64,000 nucleotides of DNA from JALZKA01 sp963721645 (GCA_963721645.1 CAVRJK010000002.1:2046001-2110000); one strand, 5' to 3'. Shown: positions 40,824 to 49,290, counted from the stretch's first letter. Numbers and translations: made by a program. The notes: generated from the letters alone by a model not told the origin.

Positions 40824-40942
40824 GAAACCCTAAGGCGAATCGAAAATTGCACCAGGCGTCAGGAGGGTCCCGCTGCAAATGTCCGACGCTGCCCGCCATA
40901 GAGGGCGTGTTGGACGTTTCGATCGTCTGTAGGGTGCGGCCC

Positions 40943-41536
40943 GTGCGTCTAAGCCCGCGCCAAGCCCTTGCGTTGTTTGTGGTCGGGGCCTCCGGGGGGC
41001 TGATCGGCGACGCCTGCCACGTCACCACGGGCACGACCACATACCTCGACGACACGTTCCCGTTCGTCTGGAAGAGCCAGCTGTGGTTCCCGATCGCCGT
41101 CGGACTCGCGACGGTCGCGACCGGAGACCTGCGCCTGCGCCTGGGCCCGCCTCGCCCCGGCAGTGATCCCGCCGAGGCTGCTGTCGCGATCGCGAGCGTG
41201 GTGGGGCTCTACGCACTCACGGCCGTCGTCACCGACGAAGACCCGCTCGCCGCCACCGTCCTCATCTGGTCCGGCGCGATCCTCATCGCGGCGAGGTTCG
41301 GTGGCGGAATGCCCGCCCTCGTCTGCGCTGTCTCGGCGGCCGTCCTCGGCCCACTGGCAGAGATCCTGATCGTCGAGGCCGATCTCGCGATGTACGCACC
41401 CACCGCCGACGGATTGTTCGGAGTGGCCGAGTGGCTACCGGCCCTCTACTTCGCCTTCGGGATCGTCGCCGCGCGCCTGGCGGAGCTCACCCACCGCCCT
41501 GACGAGCCGGCCGACGCTTATCGCCCGTCGGGCTAG
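40943..41536 (+). CDS. Polytopic membrane protein, possibly INSIG-like
   Basis: A 197-residue integral membrane protein with about six hydrophobic segments. The region G-G-L-I-G-D-A-C-H-V-T-T-G-T-T-T-Y followed by W-K-S-Q-L-W-F-P-I-A-V-G resembles INSIG-domain proteins found in some plants and bacteria (a D...H...T-G-T-x-x-Y then W-x-P pattern). I can only propose this at low confidence. The GTG at 40943 has AGGGTG about six bases upstream and sits directly before the first helix; the frame is open further upstream without a recognisable domain. It converges with the transketolase gene (4-base overlap of ends). Confidence 0.6.
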   Translation: MRLSPRQALALFVVGASGGLIGDACHVTTGTTTYLDDTFPFVWKSQLWFPIAVGLATVATGDLRLRLGPPRPGSDPAEAAVAIASVVGLYALTAVVTDEDPLAATVLIWSGAILIAARFGGGMPALVCAVSAAVLGPLAEILIVEADLAMYAPTADGLFGVAEWLPALYFAFGIVAARLAELTHRPDEPADAYRPSG

Positions 41537-42525
41537 TTCCAGTCGGGGCCGAAGAGGGGCGGGTGCGTGACGATCGGCTTGAGCAGTAGAGCCTCGCGCG
41601 CCCGATCGGCGATTCCTCGGGCCGTCAGGCCGAAGTGCTCCATGCAGGCTTCGCCGGTGCCGGAGATGCCGAACTCGTCACCCATGCCGACCGCAAAGAT
41701 CGGAACCGGGTGCTGCTCAGCGGCGACGTGGCGGACCGCGTCAGCGAGGCCGCCGACGATCCGGTGCTCCTCGGCGGTTACGGCGACGCCGGTCTTCGCA
41801 AGCGACTCGAGCACCGACTCCGAGTGGATCGGCTTGATGATCGACACGTTCACCACCTCGGCCTCGACTCCGTCTTCCGATTCGAGCGACTCCGCAGCCT
41901 CGAGCGCGCGCCAGACCATGTGGCCCGTCGCGAAGATCGATATGTCCTTGCCCTCGCGCAACACATCCACCCCGGTGCCAAGCGTGTCGGGCACGTCCTC
42001 GTAGACGACTGGCGTCGCCGGCCGTCCGAAACGCAGGTATTGCGGCTCGTCGGACTCATACGAATCGAGCGTCGCACGGTAGGCCTGGTTGTAGTCGGCC
42101 GGGACGACCACGGTCATGTTCGGCAGGACCCGCATGAGGGCGATGTCTTCGATCATCTGGTGTGACGCGCCGTCCTCGCCGAGTGAGACTCCGCCGTGGG
42201 ACGCGCAGATCTTCACCGGTAGCTCGTTGTGTGCGATGCCCAGGCGAATCTGGTCGTACGCGCGGCCGGTGGCAAAGATCGCAAACGTCGATGCGTACGG
42301 GCGCTTGCCCGTCGCGGCCAGGCCGCAGGCCATCGACATCATGTTCGCCTCGGCAGCGCCGACGTTGAAGAAGCGATCGGGGAAGGCGGCACCGAACTTC
42401 GCGGACTGCGTCGAGACCGAAAGGTCCGCGTCGAGGGCTACGACGTCCTCATGTGCCTCGCCTAGCTCGACCAGCGCCGCGCCGTATGCGTTTCGCGTCG
42501 CGCCTGGCTCGGACTTACCGGCCAT
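41533..42525 (-). CDS. Transketolase C-terminal subunit (pyrimidine-binding and C domains)
   Basis: A 330-residue half-transketolase. It begins with the pyrimidine-binding domain: A-Y-G-A-A-L-V-E-L-G, V-V-A-L-D-A-D-L-S-V-S-T, then N-V-G-A-A-E-A-N-M-M (the catalytic glutamate for ThDP activation in G-A-A-E), and S-H-G-G-V-S-L-G-E-D-G-A-S-H-Q. It then has the C-terminal domain with V-V-N-V-S-I-I-K-P. Together with the adjacent N-terminal subunit it would make a complete split transketolase of the pentose phosphate or related keto-transfer pathway. The ATG overlaps the upstream gene's stop as TGATG. Split transketolases are known in archaea and some bacteria. Confidence 0.9.
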   Translation of the reverse strand: MAGKSEPGATRNAYGAALVELGEAHEDVVALDADLSVSTQSAKFGAAFPDRFFNVGAAEANMMSMACGLAATGKRPYASTFAIFATGRAYDQIRLGIAHNELPVKICASHGGVSLGEDGASHQMIEDIALMRVLPNMTVVVPADYNQAYRATLDSYESDEPQYLRFGRPATPVVYEDVPDTLGTGVDVLREGKDISIFATGHMVWRALEAAESLESEDGVEAEVVNVSIIKPIHSESVLESLAKTGVAVTAEEHRIVGGLADAVRHVAAEQHPVPIFAVGMGDEFGISGTGEACMEHFGLTARGIADRAREALLLKPIVTHPPLFGPDWN

Positions 42526-43505
42526 CAGGCGTCGGCTCCCTGCAGGGCCGCTGTCTGCTCCTCGAGGCGAGCCTCGAGCTCTTCGAGCGCTTCGACCGCC
42601 TGCTCGGGACTGGGAGGCTTGCCGTGGAAGCCGAAGCGGCCCTCCATGAAGGAGACGCCACGGCCCTTTTTGGTCTGCGCGATGATCGCCGCGGGCTTGT
42701 CGAGCTTGCGGCTGCGCTCCAGCGCCTCGACGATGCCATCCATGTCGTGGCCGTCGATCTGGATCGAGTCCCAACCGAACGCCTCGAACTTGGCCCGCAC
42801 GTCGCCGATGTCCATGACCTGCTCGGTCGTTCCGTCGGTCTGAAGGTGGTTGTAGTCAACGATTGCAGTGAGGTTGGTCAGGCCGAAGTGCGCCGCGGCC
42901 GTCGCGGCCTCCCAGGTCTGGCCCTCCTGGCAGTCGCCGTCGGAAAGGACGCCGAATACGTGGGCTGTGTCCTCGAGCCCGTCGAGCCTGAGAGCGAGTC
43001 CGATTCCGACGCACATCGAGAGCCCCTGTCCGAGGGAGCCGGTCGAGACCTCCACGCCGGCGGTCTTGTTCATATCCGGGTGCCCCTGAAGGGGCGCGCC
43101 GATCTTGCGGAGACCTTGTAGGTCCTCGTGCGGGAAGTAGCCGTGGTGGGCCAGGGCCGCGTACTGGATGGGTGCGGCGTGGCCCTTGCAGAGAACAAAG
43201 CGGTCGCGCTCGTGCCAGGCGGGGTTCTCAGGGTCGTGGCGCAGGACGCGGTTATAGAGAGCCGAGACGATGTCCGCAGCCGAGAGCGAGGAGTCGAGGT
43301 GGCCGGACTTGGCGACGGCGAGCATCCGAACGCACGCGAGGCGGTGGACGGTGGCCCAGCGTTCGAGCTCTGCGATCGTCGGCTCGATCTCGCCACGGGC
43401 GAGCTCATTCGATGGCGAGTGCGGGTCGGGAACGGAGCGCAGATGGCTCATGTGCGCGAGGTTACCGTCAGCGGACATATCGGGCGAGGAAGCGGGCTGA
43501 CCCAT
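42525..43505 (-). CDS. Transketolase N-terminal subunit (ThDP pyrophosphate domain)
   Basis: A protein of about 326 residues carrying the pyrophosphate-binding domain. Signatures are G-H-L-D-S-S-L-S-A-A-D-I, D-R-F-V-L-C-K-G-H-A-A-P, G-S-L-G-Q-G-L-S, the ThDP motif G-D-G-D-C-Q-E-G followed by D-Y-N-H-L-Q, and the C-terminal T-K-K-G-R-G. Paired with the C-terminal subunit, it gives a split transketolase. The start is uncertain: three in-frame ATGs (43505, 43478, 43451) precede the domain, and the frame is open to 43562. None has a clear ribosome site. A long N-terminal tail rich in Ser/Pro/Gly would precede the domain if the first ATG is used. Confidence 0.88.
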   Translation of the reverse strand: MGQPASSPDMSADGNLAHMSHLRSVPDPHSPSNELARGEIEPTIAELERWATVHRLACVRMLAVAKSGHLDSSLSAADIVSALYNRVLRHDPENPAWHERDRFVLCKGHAAPIQYAALAHHGYFPHEDLQGLRKIGAPLQGHPDMNKTAGVEVSTGSLGQGLSMCVGIGLALRLDGLEDTAHVFGVLSDGDCQEGQTWEAATAAAHFGLTNLTAIVDYNHLQTDGTTEQVMDIGDVRAKFEAFGWDSIQIDGHDMDGIVEALERSRKLDKPAAIIAQTKKGRGVSFMEGRFGFHGKPPSPEQAVEALEELEARLEEQTAALQGADA

Positions 43506-43603
43506 CACGAACGCGAGCCTAGGTGCGCCGAGGGACGGAACCGCCGGCCCGGATCCTCGCAAAATGCGGGAGTGATACGCGCTCGGGTTGCCATATTGGA
43601 GGT

Positions 43604-44314
43604 GTGGACGGCTTTCGCGTTCGAACGCTCACGCTCATCGTCGCCGCGGCGCTGATCGCCACCGGCGTGGGACTCGCTCTCGGCGTCTTCGTAAACAACG
43701 AACCCGAGCCGGCGGCACCCGCGACGAATGCGACAGCAGGGGTGAATGAACCGGAGGCCGGGAAGGGCAATGGCGGGTCCCTGAGCGAGGGGCCGACCGA
43801 CGGACCCGAATTGCCCCCGACGGAGAGTGACCCGGAGGGGTTAGTTCCCGGCCCGAGCGGACCCGCGCCGTCGAGCACGGACGAGCTGGCCGCAACGAAG
43901 GCCGCTCGCTCGTACGTGGAGGCCATCGATGCCCGCCGCGGCCGCAAGCTCTGCGGAGCTTTCGAGCCGGGTTCGGATGAGCCGCAGGAACGCCTCGATC
44001 TTCCCGAGACCAGACAGTCGTGTTCCGCCTCGTTTGAGGCCTCGTTCGGCTACGAGGGAAACGACGGACAGCCGGCCTGGGCCCGCTCCGAGATGACCGA
44101 GGACGTCTCGGCGCAGACCGATGGCGACTCGGCTCGCGTCGTCGCGACGGTGTTCACCGAGTACGCGGATGTTCGCGAGCCGACGGTCGAGGACGACATC
44201 ATCTACCTCTCTCGAGCGACAGGCCGGTGGCTCGTGATCAAGCCCAGCGCAACGCTTTACAGAGCGGTCGGCATCGCCGACATCCCGCTCGCAGCCATCA
44301 GGCCGCCCGGCTAG
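43604..44314 (+). CDS. Membrane-anchored NTF2-like protein of unknown function
   Basis: A protein of about 236 residues. One N-terminal transmembrane helix (V-R-T-L-T-L-I-V-A-A-A-L-I) is followed by a proline/glycine/acid-rich spacer of about 75 residues. A C-terminal domain of about 135 residues follows; its pattern (A-T-K-A-A-R-S-Y-V-E-A-I-D-A, then L-C-G-A-F and a C-x-A-S-F segment, then beta strands) resembles NTF2/SnoaL-like cone folds common in actinobacterial exported proteins. No catalytic site is evident. GTG at 43604 is proposed because it lies just before the helix; the frame is open to 43523. Its 3' end overlaps the convergent mau-like cluster by four bases. Confidence 0.6.
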   Translation: MDGFRVRTLTLIVAAALIATGVGLALGVFVNNEPEPAAPATNATAGVNEPEAGKGNGGSLSEGPTDGPELPPTESDPEGLVPGPSGPAPSSTDELAATKAARSYVEAIDARRGRKLCGAFEPGSDEPQERLDLPETRQSCSASFEASFGYEGNDGQPAWARSEMTEDVSAQTDGDSARVVATVFTEYADVREPTVEDDIIYLSRATGRWLVIKPSATLYRAVGIADIPLAAIRPPG

Positions 44315-45720
44315 CGCTGGACTGAGTTGATGTTCGTGCGGGGAGCGCTGCCCTGCAGGGTCGTGTAGTAGGCCCGCTTGGCACTGAGTGCCGTCGACCA
44401 GACGCGCTTACCGGGGCTCGCGACGACCTTTCCGAGCTTGCCGTTTCGCAGCTTCTTCAGGCGGACCTCCCAGCCTGAGCGCGTTCCACGGACATAGAGG
44501 AGCGATGAGCCGCGGACGGACGGATTGGATAGCTGTGAGATACCCGAGCGGATGACGACGTCGCGCTTGTCCTGCTTGAGCTTGACTTGGATGATCCGGC
44601 TGGCCTTGGGGGTCAGGATCGAGTACACGAGCCTGTTGCCGTCGATGGAGGGCAGGCTCACCTGATCCGGATGCCCCGCGGCGGCAATTCGCTTCTCCTC
44701 CCCCGCCTCTCCCTGGTCGCTGAGCTTTCGCGCCGCCAAGCGGTCGCGCCCATCGATCCGCGTCCTGTAGGTGATCCAATTGTTCGAGACGGCTACCGCG
44801 TCCAAGCCTGGAGCGTCGAACGAGTCGACCTCCGCAAAGCCCGGGCGGCCGAGAATGTGGACCGTTTGGCCGTCGATTACCGCCGCGTACTTGTCGGCGA
44901 TCGAGGGATCCGTGCCGACCAGCGCCTGGGGCCCTTGCCCGTCGTTAATGAACGCGGCATCTTCCTGGCCCTTCGCAAACGCAAGCGTGGACCCGGCGAT
45001 CGACGGATCGGATGCGCCCCCCACGCCCTTTACATCAGCTTGTGCGGTGCCGGCAAACGCGAGGACAGCCGCGGCGGCTGCGAGCGCAAGCGCATCACCG
45101 AACCGGATCGCGCGGTAGAGCTCCGGCCGCTCCGCCATGAGCGTGATCGCCTTGCGTCCCAGCGGGCGCGAGGCAAACGGGGCGATGACGACTATCGGAA
45201 TCGCGCGACCCACGCCAAAGCCAAGGCCGATCGCAAGGCCGACAACGGGTTCACCCAGGGCCAGCGAGATCCCAGCGAGGGCCCAGACGCCGAAGGTCAG
45301 GACAAAGGTGGTGAAACCAAGCCCGAGCAGCACTCCGTAGAGCGCTGCCGCGACCGGCATCGGCATCACGCGGCGCCAGTGCTCCGGGAGTTGGCGGCGA
45401 ATCTGAGGTGCGATCCGCCGGCCGCGCGTCTCGGCGATCGCAGCGAGAAGCGCGACGGCTCCGGCCACCGTGTAGGAGAGCCAGCCCGCCTCGCCCGGGA
45501 TCGCGGCGCCGATCAGCGAGATGCCGCCGAAGGTAAAGACCCCACCGACGAGAGCGCCGGGGAAGAAGGTGGCGCAGGCGGCAAGAGTCGTCGGCCGGCC
45601 CCCGGTATGGCCCGTCGGGCCGATCGTCTCGATCATTGAAAAGCCGCATGGCGACCACGTGCCGGTGGCGCCGATCAGCAGGCCGGCGACGACCAAAGCG
45701 ATGATCACGCCGACGTCCAT
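44311..45720 (-). CDS. Six-helix CcdA/DsbD-like membrane protein fused to a beta-propeller-like domain
   Basis: A 469-residue fusion. Residues 1-235 form about six transmembrane helices with G-T-W-S-P-C-G-F-S-M near the N-terminus, an S-P-C signature like CcdA/DsbD thiol carriers, and G-A-L-V-G-G-V-F. Residues 236-469 lie outside the membrane core. They repeat D/N-P-S-I/V-x-G-x-x-L-V-Y about every 45 residues (A-S-D-P-S-I-A, T-D-P-S-I-A-D, V-S-L-P-S-I-D-G, L-S-N-P-S-V-R-G), like TolB/WD40-type propeller blades. It is the last gene of the mau-like cluster; its ATG overlaps the light-chain homologue's stop as TGATG. MauB, the real heavy chain, is a beta-propeller, so this domain may fill a related role. 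Confidence 0.6.
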   Translation of the reverse strand: MDVGVIIALVVAGLLIGATGTWSPCGFSMIETIGPTGHTGGRPTTLAACATFFPGALVGGVFTFGGISLIGAAIPGEAGWLSYTVAGAVALLAAIAETRGRRIAPQIRRQLPEHWRRVMPMPVAAALYGVLLGLGFTTFVLTFGVWALAGISLALGEPVVGLAIGLGFGVGRAIPIVVIAPFASRPLGRKAITLMAERPELYRAIRFGDALALAAAAAVLAFAGTAQADVKGVGGASDPSIAGSTLAFAKGQEDAAFINDGQGPQALVGTDPSIADKYAAVIDGQTVHILGRPGFAEVDSFDAPGLDAVAVSNNWITYRTRIDGRDRLAARKLSDQGEAGEEKRIAAAGHPDQVSLPSIDGNRLVYSILTPKASRIIQVKLKQDKRDVVIRSGISQLSNPSVRGSSLLYVRGTRSGWEVRLKKLRNGKLGKVVASPGKRVWSTALSAKRAYYTTLQGSAPRTNINSVQR

Positions 45721-46310
45721 CAGCACGGAACCTTCGTCTGGAAGTACATGACGCAAAAGACCTTGCGGCCCGAGTAGCAGTAGCCGGTAAGCGAGGCGTC
45801 GCCGTTGATCCGTGTGTTCGACTGCGAACAGCAGTCGACGAGCTTTCGGACCTGTCCACCGCAGCAGCGAAACCAGGCGCCGTCGATCTGAGCGTTGATG
45901 TCGTACTGACGCGCAGTCTCCTCGCAGACCTTCACTCGAGGAGCGGCGGGCAGCGGGCGATCATCGGGGTCGCGCAGCACCTTGCCGTCCCCGTCGACCG
46001 GCAGGCCCTTCTTGTTGATGAAACGGCCGAGGTTGTCGATCGGCTTGCCCGTGCTCGCGTCGAGGGGCCAGCCGTTTGCGTCTATTCGCGGCGTGCCCTT
46101 TGGATGGACGCACGACCCCGTGGTGAAAATGTGGCCGCAAAAGTGATAGGCGTCAGCCTCGCCAGGCTCGATTGCTCTGCCCACCACGCTGCCGGCCGTG
46201 GCGGCCATCATGGCGCCGCCGACCCGTGCGAGAAACCCACGCCTTGACGTGTTGCCGGCAATGCCGTCGAGCGCCTCGCCAACCCTGTCACGGTCGGATC
46301 GCTCAGGCAC
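45720..46310 (-). CDS. Methylamine dehydrogenase light-chain (MauA)-like protein, Tat-exported, cysteine rich
   Basis: A 196-residue protein with a Tat signal (T-S-R-R-G-F-L-A-R, Arg23-Arg24) and hydrophobic core, so it would be exported folded. The mature part has ten cysteines (58, 67, 129, 149, 150, 160, 161, 178, 186, 196). It also has Q-I-D-G-A-W-F-R-C-C-G-G and T-G-Y-C-Y near the C-terminus, resembling the C-x-C-S-G-G and A-S-C-Y-N elements of MauA. The residue matching the first TTQ tryptophan (S-W-V-x-S-C-Y) appears to be Leu in S-L-T-G-Y-C-Y; only two Trp exist (81 and 146). A central repeat (x-G-x-P-V/I-D-x-x-G) is not in classical MauA. GTG start overlaps the mauD-like stop by eight bases. 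Confidence 0.65.
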   Translation of the reverse strand: MPERSDRDRVGEALDGIAGNTSRRGFLARVGGAMMAATAGSVVGRAIEPGEADAYHFCGHIFTTGSCVHPKGTPRIDANGWPLDASTGKPIDNLGRFINKKGLPVDGDGKVLRDPDDRPLPAAPRVKVCEETARQYDINAQIDGAWFRCCGGQVRKLVDCCSQSNTRINGDASLTGYCYSGRKVFCVMYFQTKVPC

Positions 46311-46830
46311 GGGCTGCTTCCTCGAATCCGTCGCGCCGCCGCTCGCCCGCGGCGAGGATCGACTCCAGCTGAGCGAGGTTGTTGAAAGTTCCCTTGGCTA
46401 GCACTGTTCCCTGCCGATCCAGAGCAACAGCGTATGGGCTGCCCGGGACGTCGAGCGCCAGCCAAGCGTCGCCATGGGCGACCTCGTCGAAGCGACCAAC
46501 GGCAACGGCGGGATGTGCGGCGATCGAGTCCACGGCGGGTCGCATGGCCTCACAGATATGACAGCCCGAGGACGTGAAGACCGCGAGCCCGAGCTCCTTG
46601 GTCTCGATGCCCTCGATGTCGGCGGCAATCTCTGTACGCGAGCCGACCTCGGGCCCCTCGTGCGAGATCTCGAGCGCAGAGGCAGGGCCGACCCGCATTC
46701 GGAGGAGGCCCAACTCGCGGGCGAGGGCTAGCGTCATCGCGCCGAGCCCTGCCGAAGCCGCAAGAGCTGCGATCAGGCCGAGGCCGAGCCATTGGTCGGT
46801 AGTGAGGTCGTCAGAGGGGAGCGACCGCAA
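46303..46830 (-). CDS. MauD-like membrane-anchored thioredoxin-fold protein
   Basis: A protein of about 175 residues. The TTG start at 46830 precedes a short hydrophilic stretch and a transmembrane helix (L-G-L-I-A-A-L-A-A-S-A-G-L-G). A thioredoxin-like domain follows, with F-T-S-S-G-C-H-I-C-E-A (C-x-x-C) and the cis-proline region V-P-G-S-P-Y-A-V near the end. MauD in methylotrophs has the same layout and is needed for disulfide-dependent folding of MauA. It overlaps the mauE-like gene by 20 bases and the light-chain homologue by eight. Start is uncertain because no ATG lies before the helix; the open frame extends to 46932 inside mauE. Confidence 0.7.
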   Translation of the reverse strand: MRSLPSDDLTTDQWLGLGLIAALAASAGLGAMTLALARELGLLRMRVGPASALEISHEGPEVGSRTEIAADIEGIETKELGLAVFTSSGCHICEAMRPAVDSIAAHPAVAVGRFDEVAHGDAWLALDVPGSPYAVALDRQGTVLAKGTFNNLAQLESILAAGERRRDGFEEAARA

Positions 46831-47197
46831 CCGCCACGAAGCCGGCGGCGAGCATCGCGTTTCTCGCAACGCCGGCCCAGCCGATCTTCGAGCGGGCGCC
46901 GAAGCATCCGCAGGGCTCGCCGACCCTCCCACGGGCTATGGCGCCCGCCATAAGCAGCGCGAACATGGACATCAATGCGGCCCCCAGAATCGCCGCCTGG
47001 GTGGAGCCGGCTACCACCCCCACCGCCAGGCCAAGCTCGATCGCGATCAGCGACCAGTAGCCGACCGCGCGTGCGAACGGTGTTTCAAACCCAAAGCCCG
47101 CGAGCGCTTCACGCCCGGCCGCAGGGCTCGCAAGCTTTGCGATCGCTGCGCCCGCGAGCGCTGCGCCGAGCACCAACCTGATCCCGATCTCCAGCAC
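46811..47197 (-). CDS. MauE/DoxX-family redox-associated membrane protein
   Basis: A 128-residue polytopic membrane protein with four hydrophobic segments: R-L-V-L-G-A-A-L-A-G-A-A-I-A-K-L, W-S-L-I-A-I-E-L-G-L-A, I-L-G-A-A-L-M-S-M-F, and the C-terminal N-A-M-L-A-A-G-F-V. The loop G-E-P-C-G-C-F-G-A carries the C-x-C-F-G motif typical of the MauE branch of the DoxX family. MauE is thought to shuttle reducing equivalents for maturation of MauA disulfides. The GTG start has no ribosome site, so translation may be leaderless, making it the first gene of the four-gene cluster. Confidence 0.75.
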   Translation of the reverse strand: MLEIGIRLVLGAALAGAAIAKLASPAAGREALAGFGFETPFARAVGYWSLIAIELGLAVGVVAGSTQAAILGAALMSMFALLMAGAIARGRVGEPCGCFGARSKIGWAGVARNAMLAAGFVAVAVAPL

Positions 47198-47262
47198 TCA
47201 GAAAAAGCTAGCGAAGCACGAACCCGGTCTGACACGATCTTTGCTGGTGAGCGAATAGTCCG

Positions 47263-49290
47263 CTAGTCGCAATTGGCGGTGACGGCCGCCTCTGCCGCCG
47301 TGACGTCATCCTCGGCCTCGGTCCGCGCCTTGGTCGCCGCCTTCAGCTTCGCCTTGGCCTTCTTGATCTTCGACGCCTTCTTTGACTTCTTTGCCTTCTT
47401 GAGGGCGGCCTTCGCTTTGGCAACCCTCTGCTCTGCGGCCTCTAGCGCCGTCTCGGCCTCGGCCAGGTCCGCCTGGGCGTCAAGGCATTCCTGCGTCGGG
47501 GGGTCCGGCACGAAACTGAGATCAAGGTCGTACGGCCCGAACATGCCCAAAGGTTGCGCGTAGTCAGCCAGGGCGATGCGGTAGCTCGTGCCCTCAACCG
47601 CGGTGACGGTGACCGAGCTGTGACCACCGAGCGTGCCGCACCCATCGTCGTCGCTTGCAACGAGGGCAAGACCATTGACCGTCGAGCCGGTGAAGACACC
47701 CAGGACACTGTCGCCTTGAATCGGCGAATCGGCTGGCGAGTCGCAGGACCCGACCGTGAGCTGTCCATCATCCGGTGCTACCCACTGGAACCACACCGAG
47801 CGTGCCGATTGGAGGTGCCCGGACGTGAGATCCGGCTCATCGGGCTCAGTCGTGGCGCCGATGTTGTTGCCGGAGAAGGAGTCCGAGTTGCCGCTGAGCA
47901 CCTTGGCGCCTGCGAGGTTGTCGTTTGCCGGGGGGACTGCATCGACAAACGAAAGGTCAAGGGTGTAAGGCCCATCCAGGCCGCTCGGCCCCTTGGCTGC
48001 GACGGCCACGCGGTAGGAGAGCCCCTCGTACACGGGGAGATCTGCGACCCCGCTCAACCCGTCCAAGGATCCACACCCATCATCGTCCCTGCCTCCCGGC
48101 ACCGGAGTCAGGTTCGCGACGGTCGTTCCGAGGTACACGGCCAAGACGCTGTCGGCCGGCGCACCGCTGCAGAGTGAGAAAGTCACAAACCCGTCGCTCG
48201 GCGGCGTCCAGTCGAACCAGGTCGACCGGATGGCAGGCGAGTCAGCCTGACCGGAATGATTCGGCTCGCCGGTCTCGAGGGTCGCACCTGCGTTGCTGCC
48301 GGTGAAGCTATCGCTCGCCCCCGTCAGTTCCTCCCGATCGTCGAATCGATCGTTCGGTGGGCCCACCTTGCGGATGCGTAGCTCGACCGAACCAACAGCA
48401 GGGCCCACTCCGAGACTCGCGGAAGGGCTGTCCACCGCGATCTTGAACACCTGATTGCTGGCGGTTGCGGTCAGTGGGACCATGCTCTTCGCGCTACCGG
48501 CACCGCAAGTCGAACTGTTGTTGTTCGAAGCGACTCCCGTGAGCGCATCTACCTCAGTGCCGGTGTAGACGGCGAGAACGGTGTTGAAGCTCGAACCGCA
48601 GGTGTCGACCGCGTATTCGCCCGGCGCGGGAGCGGTCCACGAGTACCAGATCGATGCGCCGCCAGAACTCGAGGCGTGCGAGGGCTCTCCCACCTCCTTC
48701 GACGCGCTGACGTTGTTTGCCGAAGCATCCACGCTGGAGCCGCTGAGCGGGGTGGCGTCAGCAAAGTTGTCGTTGGCCGGAATCGGTCCCTGCTTGAGAT
48801 CCAGGTCAATCGTGCCGGTCTGGCCCGTTAGGAATCCGGCCACGGCGATCTTGTAGAAAGTCTGCGGGACGGGGGTAAAACGCACAGCGCTGCCACCCGC
48901 GCCACCCTGATCGCCGACGCTCCCATTGCAAGTCTGGCCGCGATCATCGTTTGAGACGACCGGTGTGAGCGAGCCCACGGAGGTCCCCGTGTAAACCGCG
49001 AGAACCGTGTCAAAGCTCGAGCCGCACGTCTCGATCAGAATCGGAGTAGCCGACGTTGCCTGATATTCGAACCAGACGGTGTTGTCGGACGTCCTTTCCG
49101 CGTGAGCCGGCTCATTCGTCTCCCTGGTCGCTCCCGCATTTGAGCCCGCGACGTCCGCTGGATTCGAAAGCAGCTGAGCGCCCGCAAAGTTGTCGTTCGG
49201 CGGCGCCGACGGTCCTCCCGCCCTCGCCTGAGCGGATACGCCCAGCATCGCAACCAACATGACTCCCAACACGGTGATCGCGCGCTTCAT
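47263..49290 (-). CDS. Secreted multi-domain repeat protein with a basic helical C-terminal hairpin
   Basis: A 675-residue exported protein. The signal peptide (about 1-24) is followed by four related beta domains of about 140-150 residues. Each opens with P-P-N-D-N-F-A and contains E-P-x-H-A, S-V/I-W-F-x-W/Y, and the shared V-L-A-V-Y-T-G with two cysteines; the pattern resembles PPC-type prepeptidase C-terminal domains. The last 75 residues, bounded by cysteines (Q-E-C-L-D near the start and N-C-D at the end), form an alanine/lysine-rich helical hairpin with a cluster of lysines at the turn (K-K-A-K-K-S-K-K). Function unknown; probably a cell-surface structural or binding protein. It is a paralogue of the gene at 49531-51279. 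Confidence 0.75.
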   Translation of the reverse strand: MKRAITVLGVMLVAMLGVSAQARAGGPSAPPNDNFAGAQLLSNPADVAGSNAGATRETNEPAHAERTSDNTVWFEYQATSATPILIETCGSSFDTVLAVYTGTSVGSLTPVVSNDDRGQTCNGSVGDQGGAGGSAVRFTPVPQTFYKIAVAGFLTGQTGTIDLDLKQGPIPANDNFADATPLSGSSVDASANNVSASKEVGEPSHASSSGGASIWYSWTAPAPGEYAVDTCGSSFNTVLAVYTGTEVDALTGVASNNNSSTCGAGSAKSMVPLTATASNQVFKIAVDSPSASLGVGPAVGSVELRIRKVGPPNDRFDDREELTGASDSFTGSNAGATLETGEPNHSGQADSPAIRSTWFDWTPPSDGFVTFSLCSGAPADSVLAVYLGTTVANLTPVPGGRDDDGCGSLDGLSGVADLPVYEGLSYRVAVAAKGPSGLDGPYTLDLSFVDAVPPANDNLAGAKVLSGNSDSFSGNNIGATTEPDEPDLTSGHLQSARSVWFQWVAPDDGQLTVGSCDSPADSPIQGDSVLGVFTGSTVNGLALVASDDDGCGTLGGHSSVTVTAVEGTSYRIALADYAQPLGMFGPYDLDLSFVPDPPTQECLDAQADLAEAETALEAAEQRVAKAKAALKKAKKSKKASKIKKAKAKLKAATKARTEAEDDVTAAEAAVTANCD

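Noticed and set aside
41533..43505. Broken transketolase pseudogene split into two frames
   Set aside because: Both halves have their own start and intact motifs and overlap as TGATG; split transketolases are a known arrangement.
44311..47197. A functional methylamine dehydrogenase operon
   Set aside because: No separate MauB heavy chain, no amicyanin, and the TTQ position seems lost in the light-chain homologue. Kept as mau-like only.
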